From positions 17,974-81,973 of the forward strand of contig CAYWXV010000013.1 in NCBI GenBank assembly GCA_964462535.1: DNA of 64,000 nt. Reading direction: 5' to 3'. Of the stretch, positions 18,496 through 27,493 are shown one piece after another; the first letter of the stretch is position 1, and the number at the start of each line of letters is the position of its first letter. The position numbers and the translations under genes are program-made. The stretch is from CAYWXV01 sp964462535 (GTDB lineage: Bacteria; Bacteroidota; Ignavibacteria; OLB7). The notes beneath the pieces were generated by a model. It saw nothing but the letters and a program-made list of their open reading frames with translations, did no database searches and was not told where the DNA came from.

Positions 18496-20493
18496 ATGTC
18501 CAGTTCTGCATCCGCAGCTCCGGTCGTTCCTGCCATGCGTGGCACGAACAGACGTACCACATCCTCGTCCACCCGCACACCGCGCGACGCTACCTCCCGC
18601 AAAGGAAATGGAGACGAACTCCATGCCCGAATAGACAGATTGCTCGCCGAGGCCGAGTCGATCAGGCTTCGTGATCCTGTCACCGCGCTTCGTATCGCAA
18701 CCGAAGCTCACATGCTCGCCCGAGGGTCGGGGTACAACAGCGGGCTGGCTGCTGCGCTCCGCGTACAGGGGATGTGTGACGTCGCAGCCGGATACCACGA
18801 TCGGGCTCGTGATCTGCTAGCGGAATCGGCAACGCTCTGCGATGCTGCCGTCCGTACACGCGATGATCACGGAGCGGCTGAGTCGTTCCTTGGACTCGGC
18901 ACGCTGTTCGTTCTTCAAGAGAACGCCAACGACGGCCTGGAAGTCCTCGAACAAGCGATACGCCGCTCACATCGAGGCGAGAATCGGGGGGTGGAAGGGG
19001 AGGCACTTGTTCTCCAGGGAGAGTGCTACGCACTGCGGGGAGATGGCGAAAAGGCCATGGACTTCTTGAAGAAGGGAATGGAGATGCTTGACCGGCTTGG
19101 CGATCCGGTCCGTCTTGCGTCGGCCACCGTTTCTGCTGCTCGCACGCGCCGCAAGCTCGGCGCCTACTCGCGCGCAATGATTCTTGTGCGACGCGGGCGC
19201 CAGCGAGCGGAGAGCCACGGGCTGGAAGTACTGGTACGCCAGTTTCAGGTCATTGCAGCATCGATCCGAATGGAAATTGGTGATGAGACTCGAGCCATGA
19301 CGGAGTTCACCGAGGCGGCGTGCGCGGCGGAGTCGTATGGAGCACATCAAGTCATCATCGACGCAGCGCTTGGAATCTCCATGATCTACCGCCGCGCCGG
19401 CAATCAGGCCGCAGCGATAGAATGGGCAAATCGACGTCTGGAGCATGCACGAACAGTCGGATCGATCTATCACCAGGCGGCGACCCTGAACACGTTGGGA
19501 AACATTCACTTCCGGCTCGGGGACTACCCTGCGGCAACAAGTGCATACATGGAAGCTCTCGCCTTTGCGACGGAGATCGGGCGGCACGACATCGAGGAAA
19601 TCTGTCTGGAGAACCTTGGGAACGTCTACCGCGACTCGGGGCGGAGGCAGGAAGCGATCGAAAGCTACGGGCGGAGTCGTCGGCTTGCGTCATCGAGAAA
19701 GAATCGTGCGACCACCGCTTCGTGCTACTACAATCTGGGATTGCTCGATCTGGATCATTCAGACTACACCGCAGCGATACAACATCTCAACACCGCCGCA
19801 ATTGCCGCCGAGGCAGCGGGCGATCGCGCACTACTGGCGGATGCTCATCACGAGCTTGCCCGCGCGTACGAAGGGAGGAATGAGTCAGGAGACTTGCGGA
19901 AGGCGTACGATCATTACAAGCTCCATCATGAATGCCGAACCGAGGCATCGAACCAGCGCTACGAGCGACTTCGGAAAACGATGGAACTTCGTGCCGAGAT
20001 AGATCGCGCGGAGTTCGAATTCGAGCTGGAGAATCGGCCTGCCATCGGGGGCGGCCCTCAGGCGGCCTATGCCGACATGCCAACCGGGGACCATGAGATA
20101 CCTCAGGATTCGAATAGTGTCGTCAACGCACGCGACGCTTCGCCCCATGCAATGCCTACATCGACAATGAATCCCTCGGATTCCAGCACGGAGTCCAGTG
20201 CAGCGGATGGGAGTAACGTCGACCGGAATGTGGAGGTGCTCAGGCGAGAGGTGGAGTTGCGTGAAAGGGAGGGGGCGTTTATCGAAGAGATTTCGAGGCG
20301 ACATCCCACGATCAGCCCAGGCGAACTTCGTGTGCTCCTATTCATGCGAGCGGGAATGAAGACACCCGACATGTCGGCCTTTCTTGGCGTCAGCGATAGA
20401 GCTGTCGAGAAGCATCGGTACAAGATCCGCCGCAAGCTGGCACTGCCAACCCACGTCAACCTCGCTGATTACGTGAGATCAATCGGCATGTAG
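18496..20493 (+). CDS. TPR-repeat regulator with C-terminal LuxR-like HTH
   Basis: A 665-residue protein from the ATG at 18496; the frame is open further upstream but that part is not protein-like. About ten TPR-type helical pairs (such as YRRAGNQAAAIEWANRRLEHA and RDSGRRQEAIESYGRSR) are followed by a linker and a LuxR-type HTH (ISPGELRVLLFM, TPDMSAFLGVS, VEKHRYKIRRKL). The domain order is the same as in the regulator at 3152-5035, though the two diverge outside the HTH. It is divergent from the BNR/T9SS-OXA pair across 218 bp, so regulation of that operon is a reasonable hypothesis. Confidence 0.85.
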   Translation: MSSSASAAPVVPAMRGTNRRTTSSSTRTPRDATSRKGNGDELHARIDRLLAEAESIRLRDPVTALRIATEAHMLARGSGYNSGLAAALRVQGMCDVAAGYHDRARDLLAESATLCDAAVRTRDDHGAAESFLGLGTLFVLQENANDGLEVLEQAIRRSHRGENRGVEGEALVLQGECYALRGDGEKAMDFLKKGMEMLDRLGDPVRLASATVSAARTRRKLGAYSRAMILVRRGRQRAESHGLEVLVRQFQVIAASIRMEIGDETRAMTEFTEAACAAESYGAHQVIIDAALGISMIYRRAGNQAAAIEWANRRLEHARTVGSIYHQAATLNTLGNIHFRLGDYPAATSAYMEALAFATEIGRHDIEEICLENLGNVYRDSGRRQEAIESYGRSRRLASSRKNRATTASCYYNLGLLDLDHSDYTAAIQHLNTAAIAAEAAGDRALLADAHHELARAYEGRNESGDLRKAYDHYKLHHECRTEASNQRYERLRKTMELRAEIDRAEFEFELENRPAIGGGPQAAYADMPTGDHEIPQDSNSVVNARDASPHAMPTSTMNPSDSSTESSAADGSNVDRNVEVLRREVELREREGAFIEEISRRHPTISPGELRVLLFMRAGMKTPDMSAFLGVSDRAVEKHRYKIRRKLALPTHVNLADYVRSIGM

Positions 20494-20516
20494 TTCGGAA
20501 CCCACGTTCACCCTTA

Positions 20517-20550
20517 CCCCCCCCTCGCTCATCATTGCGCGAGGGGGGGG
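20517..20550 (+). terminator. GC-rich hairpin terminator
   Basis: CCCCCCCCTCGC and GCGAGGGGGGGG form a perfect 12-bp stem with a 10-base loop, 24 bases after the stop of the TPR-LuxR gene. The T tract is weak (CTTCGTG). Confidence 0.7.
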
Positions 20551-20606
20551 GCTTCGTGTCGGGATCCCTCAAATTCATCGCCGCTACGCTGCGCCGCCAT
20601 CCCCTT

Positions 20607-20711
20607 GGAGATTGTTGAAATCGACGTGATAGATATGCTGCGCTCCTTGCCGCCCCTTAACCTCACGCGATGAGAACAACCCCGTGAACTGTGGGTAGAT
20701 GAAGAGGCTGC
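20607..20711 (+). repeat. Dispersed element copy D (shortened)
   Basis: Starts GGAGATTGTTGAAA and ends GAGGCTGC. It keeps GCTGCGCTCCTTGCCGC and CCTTAACCTCACGCGA, but the central palindrome is missing. Its right end runs into the TAG stop (20711-20713 on the minus strand) of the flavoprotein gene. Confidence 0.65.
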
Positions 20712-22453
20712 TAGAAGCGGTTGTGGCTCCCCGTCAGGATCGATTCGACGCTCCCCGGTGCGGCACCTTCGTTCATTTCGCCCTCCCGTCCACAGACCGG
20801 ACATCGATGCAGTGACGAGTCGAACCACGACATGCATTGATCGCATCGCTCCGGCTGGTACGGTGCGCCACGTCTGTGCTTCTTCTCCACGCGACGACCA
20901 TCGATGGTATAGTTCGAGAACAAGGAACCCAGATTCATGGCTCGAACCTGTGGCTGGATCATAATGGAACGGACGAACGGGCGGACCATCTTCACCATGC
21001 GTCGCGCGACACGGGCCGGATCTTCTCCGCGCTCCTCACCCTCACGTAGAATTGCCCGGGCAGCATCGATCCGATCGCGAAAGAGTGGATTGAGAAGGTC
21101 GTGGACGTACGGGTCGTTCTCGCGGTATTCCATTCCCCGATCGATGATGTCCGTCGCCCCGAATGCCAGCTTCAACATGAACGCCCACTCGAATGAGTCG
21201 ACGTGGCGGAACGATCGGTAGTAGAGATCGGTCTCGCTGATCAACGCCGAGTAAATCTCTTCCATGTACTTCTCGAATCGAGAGAATCTCCTTCGACCGA
21301 CGTCTCCACGATTCAACGCATCAACCGTATCGCGGGCGGCCATGTAGCATCCACCACTTCCCAGATTGAGGCCAGGAGAGAATAGTGGATTGACGAACGC
21401 TGCGGCGTCACCGACCGTCACCCATCCATCGCCCGCAAATTGCGTGCTGTCGTGCACAAGATCCCGGAATGATCCGTACGGAGGCCGTCCTTCGTACGGC
21501 GTTTCGATCAGCTCGTAGTTCTCCATCACCTTGGCCACGCCGGGATACTTCTCCACATAGTGGCGGAAGGCGTCGCGGGCATTCAGGCCTGCTGCCGAGT
21601 CATGATCATCACGCACAACAAACCCCACACTGACAATCCGCTCGCTTCGACACCCAAAGAGATCCGAGACCTGCTCGCGAGTCGGCACGTCGGCCTCGTC
21701 TGCGTCGCCGTGATCGAGGAAGTAGTCGACCATGCGTTCGAGTCGATCCTGTGGTGTCTGCTCCCACGACTCGACGTTGATGAACCACATCCATCCCTCG
21801 GGGAAGCAGATGTGTCTGGTTGCCGGTTCATCCCAGTGATCGACCTGCACATCCTTCTTCAATCGAAAGTAGGCGTAGTATGAGTTCGTGGTGAACGCAC
21901 GATGACGTGCGGGATCACGACGATAGTGACCCAGGTGTCGGCCCAGGAGCGCCGCGGGGCCGCTGGCGTCGCAAAGCATACGCGCCGTGAGTGAGAACCG
22001 CGACCCACTCTTCGTCTCGCACGCGATCAGATGACCATCTCCGCTTATGAGAGAATCCTTCAGATGCACCTTTACTCCGTTCAGAACCGTGATTCCGTTT
22101 CGACGGGCCGATTCGATCATCGCCGTCTCCAGCACACGTCTCTCCACCTGATAGGTCTCCTCGATACCAACCACGTCGACATGACGCTGCAGGTTGTCGG
22201 TCTCCTCGCCGGTCCACCAGAATCGGATGCCCCCTTTGTTTCCGAAGAGGCGTCGAAGGACAGGCTGCGACAGCCCGAGCGATATGAAGCTCCGAGTTGC
22301 CGACGAGAGCGTGCTCTCTCCGATCTTGTATCCCGGCGATTCGAGCCGATCGATCACAGCGATACGCGTGTCGGGCCTCCACTTGCGAATCCAGTTTGCA
22401 TACGTCAATCCGTGCGGCCCCCCGCCGATGACGATGACGTCATAGTCGAACAT
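20711..22453 (-). CDS. Tryptophan-halogenase-like FAD oxidoreductase with C-terminal zinc ribbon
   Basis: A 580-residue flavoprotein from the ATG at 22451-22453. It has the FAD-binding GGGPHG at 10-15, the GYKIGES segment at 41-47 seen in flavin-dependent halogenase relatives, WMWFI at 221-225 resembling the halogenase WxWxIP motif (Pro replaced by Asn-Val after the Ile), and GDAAAFVNPLFSPGLNLG for the second FAD contact. The C-terminus adds CDQC...CPVC, a zinc ribbon not usual for halogenases. Substrate is unknown. A methyltransferase and an OsmC gene lie upstream on the same strand. Confidence 0.82.
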   Translation of the reverse strand: MFDYDVIVIGGGPHGLTYANWIRKWRPDTRIAVIDRLESPGYKIGESTLSSATRSFISLGLSQPVLRRLFGNKGGIRFWWTGEETDNLQRHVDVVGIEETYQVERRVLETAMIESARRNGITVLNGVKVHLKDSLISGDGHLIACETKSGSRFSLTARMLCDASGPAALLGRHLGHYRRDPARHRAFTTNSYYAYFRLKKDVQVDHWDEPATRHICFPEGWMWFINVESWEQTPQDRLERMVDYFLDHGDADEADVPTREQVSDLFGCRSERIVSVGFVVRDDHDSAAGLNARDAFRHYVEKYPGVAKVMENYELIETPYEGRPPYGSFRDLVHDSTQFAGDGWVTVGDAAAFVNPLFSPGLNLGSGGCYMAARDTVDALNRGDVGRRRFSRFEKYMEEIYSALISETDLYYRSFRHVDSFEWAFMLKLAFGATDIIDRGMEYRENDPYVHDLLNPLFRDRIDAARAILREGEERGEDPARVARRMVKMVRPFVRSIMIQPQVRAMNLGSLFSNYTIDGRRVEKKHRRGAPYQPERCDQCMSWFDSSLHRCPVCGREGEMNEGAAPGSVESILTGSHNRF

Positions 22454-22583
22454 GGTTGGTAGTTGGTGAATCGTGGTTGTTGGTGAACAGACATCATGCG
22501 GTGATCGGTCGTCGGCGTTCGGGCGTCGTTGGGATGGAGGTGGGGCTCCGTTAGCATCCAACGCTACCTCAAGCGTCGAACGA

Positions 22584-23378
22584 TCAACCACCAACCTTCG
22601 TGCCACGGATGCACACACCCCGGGCGCCGTACCGTGCGGCCGAACGGGCGATGCGGGCGTCCGAGAAGACATCGTAGACAGAGTAGATCGCGAAGTCGAC
22701 GAATCCGGTATCCTGGAGCATTCGGAGGTAGTCCTCGTCCAACAGGCCGCCGGCGACGCAGTCGGTCCAGAGGTGGATGAGATCCACAGAGGCCGTCGGC
22801 ACGGGGTCCGTAAGGAGGACATCGGCAATCTGAATGCGACCGCCCGGCTTCAGGACGCGATAGATCTCGTCGTAGACCTCCGTCTTGCTTGGGCACAGGT
22901 TTATCACGCCGTTGCTGATAACTACGTCGACGCTCTCATCGGCGAAGGGGAGAGACTCGGCGTAGCCCTGTTCGAATCGAACGTTCCGGGCATCCATCTG
23001 CCGCGCATTGTCACGGGCTCGTTCCACCATTGCGGAGGTCATGTCGATTCCGACGACCTTCCCATTCGGGCCGACAATTCGCGATGCGATCAGTGAATCC
23101 ATGCCGGCCCCGGAACCGATGTCAAGGACGACGGCACCCTCCGGAATCGGGGCGATAGAAAACGGATTACCCACTCCGGCGAATGAGTCGATCGCTCCGG
23201 ATGGAATTGCGTTAAGCAAGTGTTCGCCGTAACTCAGTCGCTCTGCCAGGGGACGTCCCGTCACGAAATGGAATTCGCATTCGGGTGTTCTGGCCACTTC
23301 ACTGTACTTCTCCTGGATGGCGCTTCTCAGGGCGGCGCGGTCGAAGTGCGGATTCTGTATGTCGATTGCGCTGTTCAT
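22584..23378 (-). CDS. Class I SAM methyltransferase (arsenite-methyltransferase-like family)
   Basis: A 264-residue protein; GGAG six bases before the ATG at 23376-23378 decides the start over an ATG four codons earlier. SAM motif I is LDIGSGAGMD, with GIDMT and ISNGVINLCPSK following, then LKPGGR and DCVAGG. This layout is that of the ArsM-like branch, but the Cys that precedes VINL in true arsenite methylases is Gly here, so arsenic methylation is doubtful. It lies 130 bp upstream of the flavoprotein gene. Confidence 0.8.
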   Translation of the reverse strand: MNSAIDIQNPHFDRAALRSAIQEKYSEVARTPECEFHFVTGRPLAERLSYGEHLLNAIPSGAIDSFAGVGNPFSIAPIPEGAVVLDIGSGAGMDSLIASRIVGPNGKVVGIDMTSAMVERARDNARQMDARNVRFEQGYAESLPFADESVDVVISNGVINLCPSKTEVYDEIYRVLKPGGRIQIADVLLTDPVPTASVDLIHLWTDCVAGGLLDEDYLRMLQDTGFVDFAIYSVYDVFSDARIARSAARYGARGVCIRGTKVGG

Positions 23379-23463
23379 ATGAGTCTCCATGGTGTTTTGC
23401 CGGCGTGCAGGTTGCGCCGGGTCGGCGTAATCCGACCCGGCACTCCGCTGCATAGCCGTCGTG

Positions 23464-24054
23464 TTAGTTCTTGTGGATGCGGGTGATGATCTGATTCTCG
23501 TGGCTGACCATCGCGTGGACAGGCGAGCGACCGGCCATGTTGCGCAGACGGGCGAGATCGTCCTCGTTCAGGTCTCCCTTCACATGCACGTCGACCTCTA
23601 TCATCTGCAGGCAGGATTTCGATTCCTCAATGGGGACGATTCCAAGCAGGACGCGTGGATCGACTTCGGCGCGGGCAACCACCTCAAGCTCGTCATAGCT
23701 CACCCCCTCGAGGGCAGCGTTGATGCAGATTGCCCATGTGATGCATCCGCAGAGCGACGATAGGGCGACCTCAACCGGCTCCAGGCGATCCGTGGGCCCC
23801 TCGACGCCAATTGCCTCCTCCACTTCCTTCCATGCCCCGAACTGAATGCTGTAGTCGCGTGAACGCTTGACGATTGTCTTCTCAGCCAGCTTCCACGGTC
23901 CGACCTTGGCAAGACTGTTTCCACCCTTCCCCTCCCAGATCGTCCGAGCCTCCAGACCCAGAAGGACCTCGTTGGGATTCTCTGCCGCGAAGGCATTGAA
24001 TCCCTCCATCTTCTCTACGTCGATGCCGGGGAATGCTTTGACTTCGGTGTTCAT
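23464..24054 (-). CDS. OsmC-family protein
   Basis: A 196-residue protein started at the ATG at 24052-24054, preceded by the ribosome site AAGGAG. It has the OsmC layout, with the first redox Cys region in SSLCGCITWAIC (about residues 100-111) and a later Cys in SKSCLQM. OsmC proteins reduce organic hydroperoxides through two cysteines; here the second Cys context is atypical, so a related thiol or binding function is possible. Its leader RNA can form a long stem that includes bases next to the ribosome site. Confidence 0.8.
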   Translation of the reverse strand: MNTEVKAFPGIDVEKMEGFNAFAAENPNEVLLGLEARTIWEGKGGNSLAKVGPWKLAEKTIVKRSRDYSIQFGAWKEVEEAIGVEGPTDRLEPVEVALSSLCGCITWAICINAALEGVSYDELEVVARAEVDPRVLLGIVPIEESKSCLQMIEVDVHVKGDLNEDDLARLRNMAGRSPVHAMVSHENQIITRIHKN

Positions 24055-24064
24055 TGTCTCTCTC

Positions 24065-24125
24065 CTTGAGTATTGGTGTGTGATGTGTTGACCGATAGTG
24101 GTCATGTTCTCTACACATACTCAAG
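24065..24125 (-). promoter_or_regulatory. Structured leader upstream of OsmC gene
   Basis: A perfect 9-bp dyad CTTGAGTAT / ATACTCAAG encloses an inner GACC / GGTC hairpin. On the minus strand the right arm (ACTCAAG) runs directly into GGAG of the ribosome site, so folding could limit access to it. It could equally be a DNA operator. Confidence 0.45.
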
Positions 24126-24345
24126 GCGACAAAACGGGTCAATGTCCCAAGTCGAAGAATGTAATCGAGTGTGGCGGGCCAGGCGATCAGGTCTGGGTGG
24201 ATCCGTTCCCAGGGTTCGGTGTTCAGGCGTCGGCCAGGCCCCTCCTCGCGAGGGGGCCCCCTAACGGCCGAGCTTGTCGAAGCCAGCGTGGCCGGAGTTG
24301 GCCCTCTTCCAGTGGTACAACTTCATTCTTCGCCGTTGCCCGTAA

Positions 24346-24495
24346 GGAGGCTGGTGAAGCACGGGTGACATCTACGCTGCGCTCCTCATCGCTTGCCGCG
24401 TACCTCCAATACACCGCATGCGCCTGTCGTAGTGCGCCCTGACCTCGCGCGATTTGAACAGCATGAAAAGACTGAGAGTCGTTGCGCAGTCTTCC
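24346..24495 (+). repeat. Dispersed element copy E (150 bp)
   Basis: Starts GGAGGCTGGTGAAG and ends GCGCAGTCTTCC. It contains ACGCTGCGCTCCTCATCGC, a CGCGTACC half of the central palindrome, and CCCTGACCTCGCGCGATTTG. It lies 33 bases from the stop codon of the kinase gene. Confidence 0.72.
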
Positions 24496-24528
24496 AGGAT
24501 CGTGACTCGCGTAGGGTAACTCTCGTCT

Positions 24529-26940
24529 CTATCTACGTACCACCGAATCCATTTCCATTTCGTTCCTCTTCGTGATAGGGCTGTCCGGGCCGACGACCTC
24601 CCGGTACAGATCGACTCCCTTCGCCATGTACCGGAGAGCATCCGCACGGTTACCAAGCTTAGCGTGGACCCTCCCCATCAGCATGAAGGCACGCGCTGCC
24701 AGGTAGTGCCGCTCACCATAGAGTCGGATGCGGAGATCGAGATTCTCCCGCAAGGGATCCAGCGCTTCCCGATAGCGCCCCTGATTGATGAGTGATTCGC
24801 CGAGGGTCATCAGTGCCTCCGCGACGTTGCGGTGCCCCATCGGGTGGATCACGCGATAGATGTCGAGCGATCCCCGCGCCGACTTCTCGGCATCCACGTG
24901 CCGCCCCTGTGCAATCAGAATCCATCCAAGCCGGTTCAACAGACTTGCGACATGGTAATCGCGTGGGCCGTACAGCCGCTGGTATATCTCCAGCGCGCGT
25001 CGCATCGTGCGCTCTGCTTTCGCCTTCTCTCCCCTGACGAGCTGCATATCCGCGAGACTCCCCATGCTCTCCGCCAGATCGGGATCGTCGACGTTCCATG
25101 TCGCACCGGTAAGGAGTTCCCACTCGCGCAACACCCGTTCGCCTTCCTCCGGGTGTTTGATGTGGAGAATCGCCGCCAGATGATAGAGTCCGAGGAGATA
25201 ATGAGGATGCTGCTTGCCGGTGATGGACTCTTGTATGTCCAGATACTCGCGGTAGAGTGCGAGGGATTTATCCAGATTCCCACGCATCTCTTCGATGTTC
25301 CCCAAAATGAACACCGCCTCTCCCAACTCCTGACGCGGCGCGTCAGGAGTTCGTCGCAGCAGATCGATCGACTCGGCGACGAGCCGCGCCGCGCTGTCAT
25401 TGATAGCGAGCGTGCGATACGCGTTTGCGACAGCGATTGTCATGCGGGCGCGCTCGATAGGTTGATCCGCGAGTTCTGTTCGAATGCGTTGAATACCGGC
25501 GTCCAGAAACGTGCGAGGGGTGAGCGTATCTGCCGGGTGTTCCAGCGGGTCAGCGGCATTGAACAGGGAGAGGGCGAAATCGGCCATCTTCTCGGCTCGT
25601 TCCGCTTCGCTTCGCGCTCTATCACGTTGCTCGGCGGTTTCTGACGCCTGTCGCAGCGAGAAGAGGGCGAAGAAGAGCAGCATGACAACCACGATAGCCG
25701 CTGCAGCCGTTTCGAACCTCCGTCGCCTGACGAATTTTCCAATCCGATAGCCGGCGGAGTCTTTGTGGGCGACGACGGGGAGTCCTTTCAATTGGCGTTC
25801 GATGTCGGCGGACATCTCCTCGGCCGACGGGTAGCGTCTGGATGGCTCCTTGCGGAGCGCCATCATGACGATCGTGTCGAGGTCGCGTCGGAGTCGGCGT
25901 CGCAGGCGATCGCCGGTCGTCGCGCGCCCCCGGGCAATGGCATCGAGGGACGGTCGCGTGTCGCTGTCCAACCCTCCCTCGCCATGGGATACGCGCTGAC
26001 TTGGCCGCTCGGGGTCTACCTCGGAGAGGAGTCGGATCATCTCGGCGTGTGAAATCGCCGCTGCAGGGAAGGGGGGAGAACCGGCCAGGATTTCGTACAG
26101 GATGACACCCAGGGAGTAGATGTCGGAAGCGGTGGTTAGCGGCTCGCCTCGAGTTTGCTCGGGACTGGCATACGTGGGCGTCAGCATGCGCATTTCGTAC
26201 CGGGTCTCGGGTCCACCCACGCGCGCAAGGGTGGGATTCAAGAGCTTTGCAATGCCGAAGTCGAGGAGCTTGACAATACCGTCGTTCGTGACGAAAATGT
26301 TTGACGGCTTCAGATCGCGGTGGACGATCAGATTCTGATGCGCGTGGTGAACCGCTGAGCAGACCGTCTGGAAGAGCCGGAGTCTTCCATCGATGTCAAC
26401 GGTGCGAGTATCAAGCCACTCTGTAATCGGTTGACCTTCCACATACTCCATAGCAAAGTAGGAGAGGCCGGCATCGGAGACACCGCCATCCAGCAGTCGG
26501 GCAATGTTGGGGTGGGAGAGCGAGGCCAGGATCTGTCGCTCCATTTCGAAGCGACGGAGTACCTCGGCCGAGTCCATGCCACGCCGGATCACCTTCAACG
26601 CAACGTACTGGCGGAACGGCTCCTCGCGAGCGGCCAGGTAGACCTCCCCCATCCCACCTCGCGCGAGTAGCCGGATTATGCGGTAACTCGCGATGTGGTC
26701 CCCCTCCACATATCCCCCTTCGGTTTCCTCTGCCACGACAACGTCGGGAAGGGCGGGTGGCGTGTCGAGGAACTCGTCACGCTCGGCGGCGCGATCGGCC
26801 TGTAGAAGACTCGCGATTTCATCCCGAAGATCCGCGTCGTCGGGACAGGCCGCATCCAGGAATGCTCGCTGTTCATCGGGAGGATGAAGTAGCGCCGCAC
26901 GGAAGAGGCGGTCCATGCGATCCGCTCTCTCGCTAGGCAT
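24529..26940 (-). CDS. Membrane Ser/Thr protein kinase with TPR sensor domain
   Basis: An 803-residue protein starting at the ATG at 26938-26940, which overlaps the sigma gene's stop by eight bases. The kinase domain spans about residues 85-370: glycine loop ARGGMGEVY (93-101), VALK (Lys116), HRD at 207-209, DFG at 227-229 and ASPEQ. One membrane helix lies at about 411-430 (AAAAIVVVMLLFFALF), and the rest is TPR-like, presumably periplasmic. Kinase motifs are intact. Coupling to an ECF sigma factor suggests that the kinase controls that sigma factor by phosphorylation, as known for some other ECF/kinase pairs. Confidence 0.92.
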   Translation of the reverse strand: MPSERADRMDRLFRAALLHPPDEQRAFLDAACPDDADLRDEIASLLQADRAAERDEFLDTPPALPDVVVAEETEGGYVEGDHIASYRIIRLLARGGMGEVYLAAREEPFRQYVALKVIRRGMDSAEVLRRFEMERQILASLSHPNIARLLDGGVSDAGLSYFAMEYVEGQPITEWLDTRTVDIDGRLRLFQTVCSAVHHAHQNLIVHRDLKPSNIFVTNDGIVKLLDFGIAKLLNPTLARVGGPETRYEMRMLTPTYASPEQTRGEPLTTASDIYSLGVILYEILAGSPPFPAAAISHAEMIRLLSEVDPERPSQRVSHGEGGLDSDTRPSLDAIARGRATTGDRLRRRLRRDLDTIVMMALRKEPSRRYPSAEEMSADIERQLKGLPVVAHKDSAGYRIGKFVRRRRFETAAAAIVVVMLLFFALFSLRQASETAEQRDRARSEAERAEKMADFALSLFNAADPLEHPADTLTPRTFLDAGIQRIRTELADQPIERARMTIAVANAYRTLAINDSAARLVAESIDLLRRTPDAPRQELGEAVFILGNIEEMRGNLDKSLALYREYLDIQESITGKQHPHYLLGLYHLAAILHIKHPEEGERVLREWELLTGATWNVDDPDLAESMGSLADMQLVRGEKAKAERTMRRALEIYQRLYGPRDYHVASLLNRLGWILIAQGRHVDAEKSARGSLDIYRVIHPMGHRNVAEALMTLGESLINQGRYREALDPLRENLDLRIRLYGERHYLAARAFMLMGRVHAKLGNRADALRYMAKGVDLYREVVGPDSPITKRNEMEMDSVVRR

Positions 26941-27493
26941 CTCCTTCCCCCATTTCTCGGCGGAGCCAGGCTCGGGCCATGCGCCAGTCGTTCGAGACCG
27001 TTGCGTGCGAGACGCCGAGCGTCTCGGCCGTCTCTTCGATGCTAAGTCCCGCGAAGTACCGACACTCAATAATGCGGACCCAGCGGGGGCGCTCCTGTTC
27101 CAGACGCTGCAATAGATTGTCCACTTCAATCAGCCCTTCCATTGTCGTCGCCGACTCCACGTCGGCGTGTGTCAGGCTGACTAGTTCTCCTCCTCGCTTG
27201 TCACGAGAGCGTGCCCTTGCCCGGTCAATGAGAATTCGTCGCATCGTCTGCGCAGCCGCTCCAAAGAAGTGACTCCGTCCCTTCCAGTCAATCGCCTGAT
27301 TCCCCGACATGCGGAGATAGGCTTCATGGACAAGGCCCGTCGCGTTCAACGTCTCAGCGTTCCGTTCCTTCCGAAGCCGCGAACGGGCGATCTTCTTCAG
27401 CTCTGGATATACATGTTGAAGGAGTCGATCGCGGGCCGACCGATCTCCATCGTCGATGTCCTGAAGCAGTCGCGTAATGTCGTCCATGGACAC
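26933..27493 (-). CDS. ECF-type RNA polymerase sigma factor
   Basis: A 186-residue sigma-70-like factor with region 2 (LVHEAYLRM, FFGAAAQTMRRILIDRARAR) and region 4 (RYFAGLSIEETAETLGVSHATVSNDWRMARAWL). The pattern is that of the ECF group paired with Ser/Thr kinases rather than classical anti-sigma factors; no anti-sigma gene is adjacent. Its last codons overlap the kinase start (ATGCCTAG), implying translational coupling and matched amounts. Confidence 0.92.
   Translation of the reverse strand: MSMDDITRLLQDIDDGDRSARDRLLQHVYPELKKIARSRLRKERNAETLNATGLVHEAYLRMSGNQAIDWKGRSHFFGAAAQTMRRILIDRARARSRDKRGGELVSLTHADVESATTMEGLIEVDNLLQRLEQERPRWVRIIECRYFAGLSIEETAETLGVSHATVSNDWRMARAWLRREMGEGDA

Larger units (their letters stand above)
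24055..24528. other. Intergenic region with leader hairpin and element copy E
   Basis: No gene is seen in these 474 bp. It contains the OsmC leader dyad (24065-24125), a GC-rich hairpin GGCCCC...GGGGCC at 24237-24258, and the dispersed element copy E. It separates the 5' end of the OsmC gene from the 3' end of the kinase gene. Confidence 0.6.

Noticed and set aside
22473..23096. 207-residue plus-strand frame
   Set aside because: Antisense to the methyltransferase with its SAM motifs; composition typical of a GC-rich shadow.
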